This document shows, piece by piece, positions 27,301 to 35,558 of a stretch of DNA of 64,000 nucleotides. The position numbers were made by a program, and so were the translations under genes. The first letter of the stretch is position 1, and the number at the start of each line of letters is the position of its first letter. The notes beneath the pieces are model-generated. The model saw only the letters and a list, made by a program, of their open reading frames with translations. It was not told the DNA's origin and ran no database searches. Origin of the DNA: Mycobacterium sp. 155. GTDB lineage: Bacteria > Actinomycetota > Actinomycetes > Mycobacteriales > Mycobacteriaceae. The stretch is from the NCBI RefSeq assembly GCF_000373905.1, contig NZ_KB892705.1:496001-560000 (forward strand), given 5' to 3'.

Positions 27301-30300
27301 GACCGGAGCCCGGCTTGAGGTGGTCGACGACACGCACGTCGTGCTCTCGGTGCCGCTGTCGGGTACCTGGATCGAGATCCGGTTCAGCCTGACCGACGCC
27401 GTGCACAGCGGTGGAGCCCCGATCGTTTCGGTCGAGGACGCCTCGACCGCGATGCGGGCCGTGCTGGCCATCGCCGCGGGCGTCAATGGTCCCGACGCGC
27501 TGCCGCCGGTGACCGACTCCACCGCCACCTTGACGGTCGAGTGGGATCCCGAGACGGTCGCCGACCACACCGGCGTGACCGCCACCTTCGGCGCCCCGCT
27601 GGCCCCGACGCTGACCGTGGTTCCGGATGCGCTGGTCGGTCGGTGCTGGCCCGCGGTGTTCGCCGCGATCGGATCGGCCGTCACCGACGAAGGATTCCCG
27701 GTCGTCGAGGGTCTGCTGAGCCTGGTGCACCTGGACCACGCCGCGCAGCTGCATGCTCCGCTGCCGGCGGAACAGGCCGAATTGACCGTCGCCGCAACGG
27801 CTTCGGCCGCTTATGACACCGAGGTGGGGCGAGTGGTCCCGGTTTCGGTGGTCGTGAAGGCTGCCGACGGAACGCTGCTGGCCACGCTCGAGGAGCGGTT
27901 CGCCATCCGTGGCCGCACCGGCGACGCCGAGCTGGCTGACCCGGTCAAGGCCGGTGGCGCCATCTCCGACAACGCCACCGACACGCCGCGTCGCCGTCGC
28001 CGCGACATCACTATCGGTGCCCCGGTCGACATGCGGCCGTTCGCCGTGGTGTCCGGTGACCACAACCCGATCCACACCGATCGGGCGGCCGCGCTGCTGG
28101 CAGGCCTGGATTCGCCCATCGTGCACGGCATGTGGCTCTCGGCCGCGGCCCAGCACGTGGCCACCGCCACCGACGGCAAGCCGGCTCCGCCGGCCAAGTT
28201 GATCGGCTGGACCGCCCGCTTCCTGGGTATGGTCAAGCCCGGCGATGAGGTCGACTTCCGCGTCGATCGCGTCGGAATCGACGTCGGCGCCGAGGTACTC
28301 GAGGTGCAGGCGCGCGTCGGCTCCGATCTGGTGATGTCGGCGACCGCCCGCTTGGCCGCGCCCAAGACCGTCTATGCGTTCCCCGGCCAGGGTATCCAGT
28401 ACAAGGGCATGGGCATGGAGGTCCGGGCCCGGTCCAAGGCCGCCCGCAAGGTGTGGGACTCGGCGGACAAGTTCACCCGCGAGACCCTCGGCTTCTCGGT
28501 CCTGCATGTGGTGCGGGACAACCCGACCAGCCTGATCGCCTCCGGTGTGCACTACCACCATCCCGACGGTGTGCTGTTCCTGACGCAGTTCACCCAGGTG
28601 GCCATGGCCACTGTCGCGGCGGCTCAGGTCGCCGAGATGCGTGAGCAGGGTGCGTTCGTCGAGGGCGCCATCGCCTGCGGGCACTCCGTCGGTGAATACA
28701 CCGCACTGGCCTGCGTTTCCGGCGTGTACCAGTTGGAAGCCCTGCTCGAGGTGGTGTTTGCGCGCGGCGGCAAGATGCACGACATCGTCGAGCGTGACGA
28801 GCAGGGCCGGTCCAACTACCGGCTGGCCGCGATCCGGCCGTCGCAGATCGATCTCCCCGACGCCGACGTCAAGGACTTCGTCGCCGAAATTGGAGCTCGT
28901 ACTGGAGAATTTTTACAGATCGTGAACTTCAACCTGCGTGGTTCGCAGTACGCGGTCGCCGGTACCGTGCGCGGTCTGGAGGCACTGGAGGAAGAGGTCG
29001 AGCGGCGTCGCGAGCTCAGTGGCGGCCGACGCTCGTTCATCCTGGTGCCTGGCGTCGACGTGCCCTTCCACTCCAGCGTGCTGCGCGTGGGTGTCGACGA
29101 CTTCCGCCGCAGCCTGGACCGCGTCATGCCGCGCGACAACGACCCCGAGCTGATCATCGGCAAGTACATCCCGAACCTCGTGCCGCGGCCGTTCACCCTG
29201 GACAAGGACTTCATCCAGGAGATCCGCGATCTGGTTCCGGCCGAGCCGCTCGACGAGGTGCTCGCCGACTACGACACCTGGCGGAACGAGAAGCCGGGGG
29301 AGCTGTGCCGCAAGGTCGTCATCGAGCTGCTGGCCTGGCAGTTCGCCAGCCCGGTGCGCTGGATCGAGACGCAGGACCTGCTGTTCATCGAGGAGGCCGC
29401 AGGCGGTCTCGGTGTTGAGCGGTTCGTCGAGATCGGCGTGAAGTCGGCTCCGACGGTTGCCGGCCTGGCTACCAACACGCTCAAGCTGCCCGAGTACTCG
29501 CACAGCACCGTCGAGGTGCTCAACAGCGAGCGCGACGCGGCAGTGCTGTTCGCCACCGACACCGATCCGGAGCCGGACCCCGATGTCGATGAAGGTCCCG
29601 CAGAACCGTCCACCGGCTCCGCCGAGGCCGCTCCTGCGGCGGCCCCGGCACCCGCCGCGGCCCCGGTCGCGGCGTCCGGTGGCCCACGGCCCGAGGACAT
29701 CGCGTTTGATGCCGCCGACGCCACTGTGGCGCTCATCGCGCTGTCGGCCAAGATGCGCCTCGATCAGATCGAAGGGCTGGACTCCATCGAGTCCATCACC
29801 GACGGTGCGTCGTCGCGCCGGAACCAGCTGCTGGTGGACCTGGGCTCCGAGCTGAACCTCGGTGCCATCGACGGTGCCGCCGAAGCCGATCTGGGTGCGC
29901 TGAAGGGGCAGGTGAGCAAGCTCGCCCGCACCTATAAGCCGTTCGGCCCGGTGCTGTCGGACGCCATCAACGACCAGCTGCGGACCGTGTTCGGTCCGTC
30001 CGGCAAGCGTCCGGCCTACATCGCCGAGCGGATCGCCAAAACCTGGGAGCTGGGTGCCGGCTGGGCCAAGCACGTCACCGTCGAGGTCGCGCTGGGCACT
30101 CGTGAGGGCAACAGCGTGCGCGGCGGCGACCTGGGTGCCCTGCACCCCGGTGCGCTGGCCGACGCCGCCAGCGTCGACAAGGTGATCGACGCGGCCGTGG
30201 CGGCAATTGCGGCCCGGCGTGGTGTGCCTGTCTCGTTGCCGTCGGCCGGCGGTGCCGGTGGCGGTGTGGTGGATTCGGCAGCGCTCGGCGAGTTCGCCGA

Positions 30301-33300
30301 GAAGGTCACCGGACGTGACGGTGTGCTGGCGGCCGCGGCGCGGACGATCTTGGGTCAGCTCGGGCTCGACAACGCCGTGACCGCCCCGGAGACGGCAACC
30401 GACGCCGAGCTCATCGACCTCGTGACCACCGAACTCGGTTCGGACTGGCCGCGACTCGTCGCGCCGACATTCGACGCCCGCAAGGCCGTCGTGTTCGACG
30501 ACCGGTGGGCCAGTGCCCGTGAGGATCTGGTCAAGCTGTGGTTGGCCGACGAGAGCGAGATCGACTCGGAGTGGCCGCGGCTGTCCGAACGCTTCGAAGG
30601 TGCCGGGCATGTGGTTGGCACCCAGGCGAATTGGTGGCAGGGCAAGGCCCTGGCCGCAGGCCGCAACGTGCATGCGTCGCTGTTCGGTCGCATTGCAGCC
30701 GGCGCCGAGAACCCGGGCAAGGGCCGCTACCGTGACGAGATCGCGGTCGTGACCGGTGCCTCGAAGGGTTCGATCGCCTCCGCGGTGGTCGGGCAACTGC
30801 TCGACGGCGGTGCCACCGTCATCGCCACCACCTCGCGCCTGGACGACGACCGGTTGGCCTTCTACAAGAAGCTCTACCGCGACAACGCTCGTTTCGGCGC
30901 CACGCTGTGGGTGGTTCCGGCCAACATGGCGTCCTACTCCGACATCGACAAGCTGGTCGAGTGGGTCGGCAGTGATCAGGTCGAAAGCCTTGGGCCGCAA
31001 GCCATTCACCTCAAGGACGCGCAGACTCCGACGCTGCTGTTCCCGTTCGCCGCACCACGCGTGGCCGGGGATCTGTCGGAGGCCGGTTCGCGCTCCGAGA
31101 TGGAGATGAAGGTGCTGCTGTGGGCCGTGGAGCGGCTCGTCGGTGGGCTGTCCAGGATTGGCGCCGACCGTGACATCGCTTCACGCCTGCACGTGGTGCT
31201 GCCGGGCTCGCCCAACCGCGGCATGTTCGGTGGCGACGGTGCCTACGGCGAGTCCAAGGCGGCACTCGACGCGCTGGTGAACCGCTGGAGTGCCGAGGCG
31301 TCGTGGGCCGAGCGGGTCACCCTGGCGCACGCGCTGATCGGCTGGACCAAGGGCACGGGCCTGATGGGTCACAACGACGCCATCGTCAGCGCGGTCGAAG
31401 AGGCCGGCGTGACCACTTACACCAGTGCGGAGATGGCAGCCATGCTGCTGGACCTGTGCACGGTCGAGTCGAAGGTGGCCGCGGCGAATGCGCCGATCAA
31501 GGTCGACCTGACCGGTGGTCTCGGCGACATCAAGATCGACATGGCTGAGCTGGCTGCCAAGGCCCGCGAGGAGATGTCTTCTGCGGCAGCAGAAGACGGA
31601 GCTTCCGACGGCGACAATCGCGGTACTGTCGCCGCGTTGCCCTCGCCCCCGCGCGGATACGCCCCGGCGCCCGCGCCGGTCTTCGAAAGCCTCGATGTCG
31701 ACCCGGCCGATCTGGTGGTCATCGTCGGCGGTGCCGAACTCGGCCCGTACGGTTCCTCGCGTACCCGTTACGAGATGGAGGTCTCCGGCGAGTTGTCGGC
31801 GGCCGGCGTGCTGGAGCTGGCGTGGACGACCGGACTGGTCAAGTGGGAGGACGATCCCAAGGCCGGCTGGTACGACACCGAAACCGGTGAGCTGGTTGAC
31901 GAATCGGAGATCGTGGAGCGTTACCACGACATCGTCGTCGAGCGCTGCGGCATCCGCGAGTTCGTCGACGACGGCGCGATCGATCCGGACCACGCCTCGC
32001 CGCTGCTCGTCAGCGTCTTCCTGGACAAGGACTTCTCGTTCGTCGTGTCCAGCGAGGCCGACGCCCGGGCGTTCGTGTCCTTCGATCCTGAGCACACCGT
32101 GGCCCGGCCGGTGCCGGACTCCGGTGACTGGCAGGTGATCCGCAAGGCGGGCACCGAAATTCGGGTGCCGCGCAAGACCAAGCTGTCGCGGACCGTCGGC
32201 GCGCAGATCCCCACCGGGTTCGACCCGACGGTGTGGGGCATCACCCCGGACATGGCCAGTTCCATCGACCGGGTGGCGCTGTGGAACATCGTGGCGACCG
32301 TCGATGCGTTCCTGTCGTCGGGCTTCACGCCGACCGAGCTGATGCGTTGGGTGCACCCGAGCCTGGTGGCCAGCACGCAGGGCACCGGTATGGGCGGCAT
32401 GACCTCGATGCAGACCATGTACCACGGCAACCTGCTGGGCCGCGCCAAGCCGAACGACATCCTGCAGGAGGTGCTGCCGAACGTTGTTGCGGCACACGTC
32501 ATGCAGTCCTACGTCGGCGGCTACGGCGCAATGGTCCATCCGGTCGGCGCATGCGCCACGGCCGCGGTCTCGGTCGAGGAGGGTGTCGACAAGATCCGCC
32601 TGGGCAAGGCCGATCTGGTGGTGGCCGGTGGCTTCGACGATCTGACGCTGGAGGCCATCATCGGCTTCGGTGACATGGCGGCTACCGCCGACACCGAGAC
32701 GATGCGGGCCAAGGGCATCAGCGACTCGAAGTTCTCCCGCGCCAACGACCGGCGTCGGCTCGGGTTCCTCGAGGCACAGGGTGGTGGCACCATCCTGCTG
32801 GCCCGCGGTGACCTGGCCGCCAAGATGGGTCTGCCGGTGCTGGCGGTGATCGGCTACGCGCAGAGCTTCGCCGACGGTGTGCACACCTCGATCCCCGCTC
32901 CGGGCCTGGGTGCCCTGGGTGCGGGCCGTGGCGGCAAGGACTCGGCGCTGTCGCGTGCGCTGGCCAAGCTGGGTGTGGGTGCCGACGACATCGCGGTGAT
33001 CTCCAAGCACGACACCTCGACGTTGGCCAACGATCCCAACGAGACCGAGCTGCACGAGCGGCTGGCCGATTCAATGGGCCGCTCGGAGGGTGCGCCGCTG
33101 TTCATCGTCAGCCAGAAGTCGCTGACCGGGCACGCCAAGGGCGGCGCCGCGGTGTTCCAGATGATGGGTCTGTGCCAGATCCTGCGCGACGGCGTCATCC
33201 CGCCGAACCGCAGCCTGGACTGCGTCGACGACGAGCTGGCCACCTCCGGTCACTTCGTCTGGGTGCGTGAGCCCCTGGACCTGCGCGGCAAGTTCCCGCT

Positions 33301-33604
33301 CAAGGCCGGTCTGGTGACCAGCCTCGGGTTCGGTCACGTGTCGGGCTTGGTCGCGCTGGTGCATCCGGAGGCGTTTATCGCGTCGCTCGATCCGGCTGAG
33401 CGGGAGAGCTACCGCAAGCGTGCCGAACAGCGCACGCTGGCCGGTCAGCGCCGGTTGGCCTCGGCCATCGCCGGTGGGCGTCCGATGTACGAGAAGCCTG
33501 CCGACCGCCGGTTCGACCACGATGTGCCGGAGAAGCCCCAGGAAGCGGCCATGTTGCTCGACCCGGATGCCCGACTTGGCAATGACGATCTCTATGCGCG
33601 ATGA
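24362..33604 (+). CDS. fas: Type I fatty acid synthase, multidomain
   Basis: A 3,080-residue single-chain FAS-I that makes the C16-C26 acyl-CoA precursors of phospholipids and mycolic acids in the cytosol. Domain order is the fused fungal-like one: acetyltransferase (GHSQG, Ser155), enoyl reductase (around GGRAGGHHSWED and VGGGIGTP, about residues 430-650), dehydratase hot-dog (GDHNPIHTD, His1234), malonyl/palmitoyl transferase (GHSVGEY, Ser1442), acyl carrier (DGASSRRNQLL, Ser1817 or 1818), ketoreductase (VTGASKGS, about 2130) and ketosynthase (Cys2731, His2883 in KHDTST, His2924 in GHAKGG). There is no phosphopantetheine transferase domain; acpS follows 43 bp later. The GTG start gives MTIYEHDRVS, matching M. 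tuberculosis. Codons near 28888-28925 are unusually AT-rich. Confidence 0.98.
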   Translation: MTIYEHDRVSAGWNDESGSDGLPVDSAHALVDRLSAGEPYAVAFGGQGSAWLETLEELVSSAGIEAELATLAGEAELMLEPIAAELVVVRPIGFDPLQWVRALASEEPVPSVKQLTSAAVSVPGVLLTQIAAIRALARQGMDLTATPPVAVVGHSQGVLAVEALKAGGAKDVELLALAQLIGAAGTLVARRRGITVLGDRPPMVSVTNAEPERIYELLAEFSQDVRTVLPPVLSIRNGRRSVVITGTPEQLSRFELYCTQIAEKEESERKSKVRGGAVFAPVFDPVQVEVGFHTPRLSDGIEIVGRWAEAVGLDVTLAKAMTEAILVNQVDWVEEITGVHSAGARWILDLGPGDILTRLTAPVIRGLGVGIVPAATRGGQRNLFTIGAVPEVARPWSSYTPTLVSLPDGSVKLETKFTRLTGRSPILLAGMTPTTVDAKIVAAAANAGHWAELAGGGQVTEGIFDDRMTELTTLLEPGRAIQFNTLFLDPYLWKLQVGGKRLVQKARQSGAPIDGVVVSAGIPDLEEAVELIDELNDAGISHVVFKPGTVEQIRSVIRIAAEAPTKPVIVHIEGGRAGGHHSWEDLDDLLLTTYSELRSRSNITICVGGGIGTPEQAAEYLSGRWSAGHGYPLMPIDGILVGTAAMATLEATTSPQVKELLVATQGTDQWVGAGKAQGGMASGRSQLGADIHEIDNTASRCGRLLDEVAGDADAVADRRDEIVAAMADTAKPYFGDVADMTYLQWLRRYVELAIGDGNSTADTKRDHSPWLDITWRDRFEQMLKRAEGRLHAQDFGPVETVFDNDALLEDPKAALAALVGAYPDAASVQLHPADVPFFTELCKTLGKPVNFVPVIDKDVRRWWRSDSLWQAHDARYTADQVCVIPGTAAVAGITRVDEPVGELLDRFEQAAVDEALSAGAQPVPALSRRARRAGVSGPLAVLLDAPDVLWAGRTATNPVHRIAAPADWQVNENRSATNASTGARLEVVDDTHVVLSVPLSGTWIEIRFSLTDAVHSGGAPIVSVEDASTAMRAVLAIAAGVNGPDALPPVTDSTATLTVEWDPETVADHTGVTATFGAPLAPTLTVVPDALVGRCWPAVFAAIGSAVTDEGFPVVEGLLSLVHLDHAAQLHAPLPAEQAELTVAATASAAYDTEVGRVVPVSVVVKAADGTLLATLEERFAIRGRTGDAELADPVKAGGAISDNATDTPRRRRRDITIGAPVDMRPFAVVSGDHNPIHTDRAAALLAGLDSPIVHGMWLSAAAQHVATATDGKPAPPAKLIGWTARFLGMVKPGDEVDFRVDRVGIDVGAEVLEVQARVGSDLVMSATARLAAPKTVYAFPGQGIQYKGMGMEVRARSKAARKVWDSADKFTRETLGFSVLHVVRDNPTSLIASGVHYHHPDGVLFLTQFTQVAMATVAAAQVAEMREQGAFVEGAIACGHSVGEYTALACVSGVYQLEALLEVVFARGGKMHDIVERDEQGRSNYRLAAIRPSQIDLPDADVKDFVAEIGARTGEFLQIVNFNLRGSQYAVAGTVRGLEALEEEVERRRELSGGRRSFILVPGVDVPFHSSVLRVGVDDFRRSLDRVMPRDNDPELIIGKYIPNLVPRPFTLDKDFIQEIRDLVPAEPLDEVLADYDTWRNEKPGELCRKVVIELLAWQFASPVRWIETQDLLFIEEAAGGLGVERFVEIGVKSAPTVAGLATNTLKLPEYSHSTVEVLNSERDAAVLFATDTDPEPDPDVDEGPAEPSTGSAEAAPAAAPAPAAAPVAASGGPRPEDIAFDAADATVALIALSAKMRLDQIEGLDSIESITDGASSRRNQLLVDLGSELNLGAIDGAAEADLGALKGQVSKLARTYKPFGPVLSDAINDQLRTVFGPSGKRPAYIAERIAKTWELGAGWAKHVTVEVALGTREGNSVRGGDLGALHPGALADAASVDKVIDAAVAAIAARRGVPVSLPSAGGAGGGVVDSAALGEFAEKVTGRDGVLAAAARTILGQLGLDNAVTAPETATDAELIDLVTTELGSDWPRLVAPTFDARKAVVFDDRWASAREDLVKLWLADESEIDSEWPRLSERFEGAGHVVGTQANWWQGKALAAGRNVHASLFGRIAAGAENPGKGRYRDEIAVVTGASKGSIASAVVGQLLDGGATVIATTSRLDDDRLAFYKKLYRDNARFGATLWVVPANMASYSDIDKLVEWVGSDQVESLGPQAIHLKDAQTPTLLFPFAAPRVAGDLSEAGSRSEMEMKVLLWAVERLVGGLSRIGADRDIASRLHVVLPGSPNRGMFGGDGAYGESKAALDALVNRWSAEASWAERVTLAHALIGWTKGTGLMGHNDAIVSAVEEAGVTTYTSAEMAAMLLDLCTVESKVAAANAPIKVDLTGGLGDIKIDMAELAAKAREEMSSAAAEDGASDGDNRGTVAALPSPPRGYAPAPAPVFESLDVDPADLVVIVGGAELGPYGSSRTRYEMEVSGELSAAGVLELAWTTGLVKWEDDPKAGWYDTETGELVDESEIVERYHDIVVERCGIREFVDDGAIDPDHASPLLVSVFLDKDFSFVVSSEADARAFVSFDPEHTVARPVPDSGDWQVIRKAGTEIRVPRKTKLSRTVGAQIPTGFDPTVWGITPDMASSIDRVALWNIVATVDAFLSSGFTPTELMRWVHPSLVASTQGTGMGGMTSMQTMYHGNLLGRAKPNDILQEVLPNVVAAHVMQSYVGGYGAMVHPVGACATAAVSVEEGVDKIRLGKADLVVAGGFDDLTLEAIIGFGDMAATADTETMRAKGISDSKFSRANDRRRLGFLEAQGGGTILLARGDLAAKMGLPVLAVIGYAQSFADGVHTSIPAPGLGALGAGRGGKDSALSRALAKLGVGADDIAVISKHDTSTLANDPNETELHERLADSMGRSEGAPLFIVSQKSLTGHAKGGAAVFQMMGLCQILRDGVIPPNRSLDCVDDELATSGHFVWVREPLDLRGKFPLKAGLVTSLGFGHVSGLVALVHPEAFIASLDPAERESYRKRAEQRTLAGQRRLASAIAGGRPMYEKPADRRFDHDVPEKPQEAAMLLDPDARLGNDDLYAR

Positions 33605-33647
33605 GCGCTTGCGCGAAGAGCAAGAGGGCGTGAGCTAAGGTCGCTGG

Positions 33648-34046
33648 GTGGCGATAGTCGGAGTAGGCATCGATCTGGTTTCCATACCGGATTTCGCTGA
33701 GCAGGTTGATCGGCCAGGCACGGTTTTCGCCGAGACGTTCACACCAGGTGAGCGCCGGGACGCCGCGGACAAGAGTTCCTCGGCGGCCCGGCACTTGGCG
33801 GCCCGGTGGGCCGCCAAGGAGGCGGTGATCAAGGCCTGGTCGGGTTCGCGGTTCTCCAAGCGACCGATGCTGCCGGAGGACATCCACCGCGACATCGAGG
33901 TGGTCACCGACATGTGGGGCCGTCCGAAGGTCCGGCTGTCAGGCGAAATTGCCCGGCACCTGGAGAACACGACCATCCATGTGTCGCTCACGCACGAGGC
34001 GGACACCGCCGCCGCCGTGGCGATCATCGAGGAACTCGAGCCCTAG
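33648..34046 (+). CDS. acpS: Holo-[acyl-carrier-protein] synthase
   Basis: Transfers 4'-phosphopantetheine from CoA to the FAS-I carrier domain (and probably the FAS-II carrier). The 132-residue protein has the AcpS signatures VGVGIDLVSIPDF and HLAARWAAKEAVIKAW (metal and CoA contacts), plus VSLTHEADTAAAVAI near the end. The GTG start at 33648 lies 43 bp after fas, so both form one transcript, as in M. tuberculosis (Rv2524c-Rv2523c). Confidence 0.95.
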   Translation: MAIVGVGIDLVSIPDFAEQVDRPGTVFAETFTPGERRDAADKSSSAARHLAARWAAKEAVIKAWSGSRFSKRPMLPEDIHRDIEVVTDMWGRPKVRLSGEIARHLENTTIHVSLTHEADTAAAVAIIEELEP

Positions 34047-34050
34047 CTCC

Positions 34051-34111
34051 GCGAGCGTGCGCGTCTGCCGCCCGACACGCCGTGTCTGGTCAGCATTTCG
34101 CGCACGCTCGC
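34051..34111. repeat. Large double palindrome between acpS and the dipeptidase gene
   Basis: Perfect 13-bp inverted arms GCGAGCGTGCGCG (34051-34063) and CGCGCACGCTCGC (34099-34111) enclose a second palindrome GACACG-C-CGTGTC (34074-34086). The cruciform-like architecture resembles the short palindromic intergenic elements scattered in fast-growing mycobacterial genomes. It may also act as a transcription terminator for fas-acpS. Confidence 0.7.
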
Positions 34112-34142
34112 TGGGCTCGACTGTGACGCTAGTGTCATCACC

Positions 34143-35480
34143 ATGAGTGATGTCGTGCAGCGGATCCAACAGGTATTGCCGTCGGTACGGGCCGATCTGG
34201 AGGATCTGGTCCGCATCCCCTCGGTATGGGCTGACCCAGCCCGCCGTGGTGAGGTGGCCCGCAGCGCCCAAGCTGTCGCAAAGCTGTTGTCCGATGCGGG
34301 TTTCCCCGACGTCACGATCGTCAGCGAAGGCGGCGCGCCCGCCGTCATCGCGCACTACCCGGCCCCGCCAGGGGCGCCCACGGTGTTGCTGTACGCCCAC
34401 CATGATGTGCAGCCCGAAGGCGATCCCGCTCAATGGAACTCGGCGCCATTCGAGCCGCAGGAGCGCGACGGCCGGCTCTACGGCCGTGGTACCGCGGACG
34501 ATAAGGCCGGTATCGCAACGCATCTGGCCGCGATCCGGGCCTTCGACGGCAAGCCACCGGTCGGTGTGACGGTGTTTGTCGAAGGCGAAGAAGAGTCCGG
34601 TTCCCCATCGCTGGGAGCCCTGTTGACCGCCCATCGTGACGCCCTGGCCGCCGATGTCATCGTCATCGCGGACTCAGACAATTGGAGCACCGAAACCCCT
34701 GCGTTGACGGTGTCTCTGCGAGGGCTGGCGGACTGCGTCGTCGAGGTCGCCACCCTCGACCACGGGCTGCATTCGGGCTTGTGGGGCGGGGTGGTGCCGG
34801 ACGCACTGAGCGTCCTGGTGCGGCTGCTGGCCAGCTTGCACGACGACGACGGCAACGTCGCGGTCGCCGGCCTGCACGAGGCGTCCGCCGCGGACGTCGA
34901 CCGCGGTGACGACTGGGTCCACCAGGAATCAGGTCTGCTCGACGGGGTATCCGAAATCGGCTCGGGCTCAGTGGTGCAACGCATGTGGGCCAAACCCGCC
35001 GTCACGGTGATCGGCATCGACACCACGCCCATCGACAAATCGTCCAACACTCTCATCCCGCGCGCCCGCGCGAAAGTGAGCATGCGCGTGGCGCCTGGCG
35101 GCGACGCCCGTGCTCACCTCGAAGCGCTGACGCATCACCTTGAGCTGCACACCCCGTGGGGCGCACGGGTAACGGTCACACCAGGCGACATCGGGCAGCC
35201 GTACGCCATCGATGCCACCGGCCCGGTGTACGACGCGGCCCGCGCCGCGTTCCGTCAGGCCTGGGGCACTGATCCGGTGGATATGGGCATGGGCGGCTCG
35301 ATCCCGTTCATCGCTGAGTTCGCCACAGCGTTCCCCGCCGCGACGATCCTGGTCACCGGTGTCGAGGATCCCCGCACCCAGGCGCACAGCATCAACGAGA
35401 GCTTGCACCTCGGCGTGTTGGAGAAGGCGGCGACCGCCGAGGCGCTGCTGCTGGAGCGGCTGGGACAGCTACACCAATAG
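34143..35480 (+). CDS. M20 family metallopeptidase / dipeptidase (Rv2522c-like)
   Basis: A 445-residue zinc peptidase of the M20 (ArgE/DapE/carnosinase) group. Metal-binding motifs are YAHHDVQPEGD and the RGTADDKAG box with its bridging aspartate, followed by VEGEEESGSPSL with the catalytic and metal glutamates. The dimerisation insert lies around residues 180-330 and the last ligand in DPRTQAHSINESL. No signal peptide. It probably cleaves dipeptides in the cytosol. It lies next to acpS as in M. tuberculosis and marks the right end of the conserved block; the polysaccharide island starts 78 bp later on the other strand. Confidence 0.9.
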   Translation: MSDVVQRIQQVLPSVRADLEDLVRIPSVWADPARRGEVARSAQAVAKLLSDAGFPDVTIVSEGGAPAVIAHYPAPPGAPTVLLYAHHDVQPEGDPAQWNSAPFEPQERDGRLYGRGTADDKAGIATHLAAIRAFDGKPPVGVTVFVEGEEESGSPSLGALLTAHRDALAADVIVIADSDNWSTETPALTVSLRGLADCVVEVATLDHGLHSGLWGGVVPDALSVLVRLLASLHDDDGNVAVAGLHEASAADVDRGDDWVHQESGLLDGVSEIGSGSVVQRMWAKPAVTVIGIDTTPIDKSSNTLIPRARAKVSMRVAPGGDARAHLEALTHHLELHTPWGARVTVTPGDIGQPYAIDATGPVYDAARAAFRQAWGTDPVDMGMGGSIPFIAEFATAFPAATILVTGVEDPRTQAHSINESLHLGVLEKAATAEALLLERLGQLHQ

Positions 35481-35558
35481 GTCGCGGGCGGCCGTAGCCG
35501 CCCGCGGCACGGAGGATGCACACCAACAAGCGGTGTGCATCAAAACCGGCGGTTCAGT

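Noticed and set aside
28913..33055. Two long minus-strand frames opposite the second half of fas
   Set aside because: Both mirror the third-position GC of the fas coding strand and give no domain; fas is intact on the plus strand.
33600..33647. Hairpin CTTGC...GCAAG between fas and acpS
   Set aside because: A weak 5-bp stem with no T-run in a 43-bp operon gap; fas and acpS are expected to be co-transcribed.
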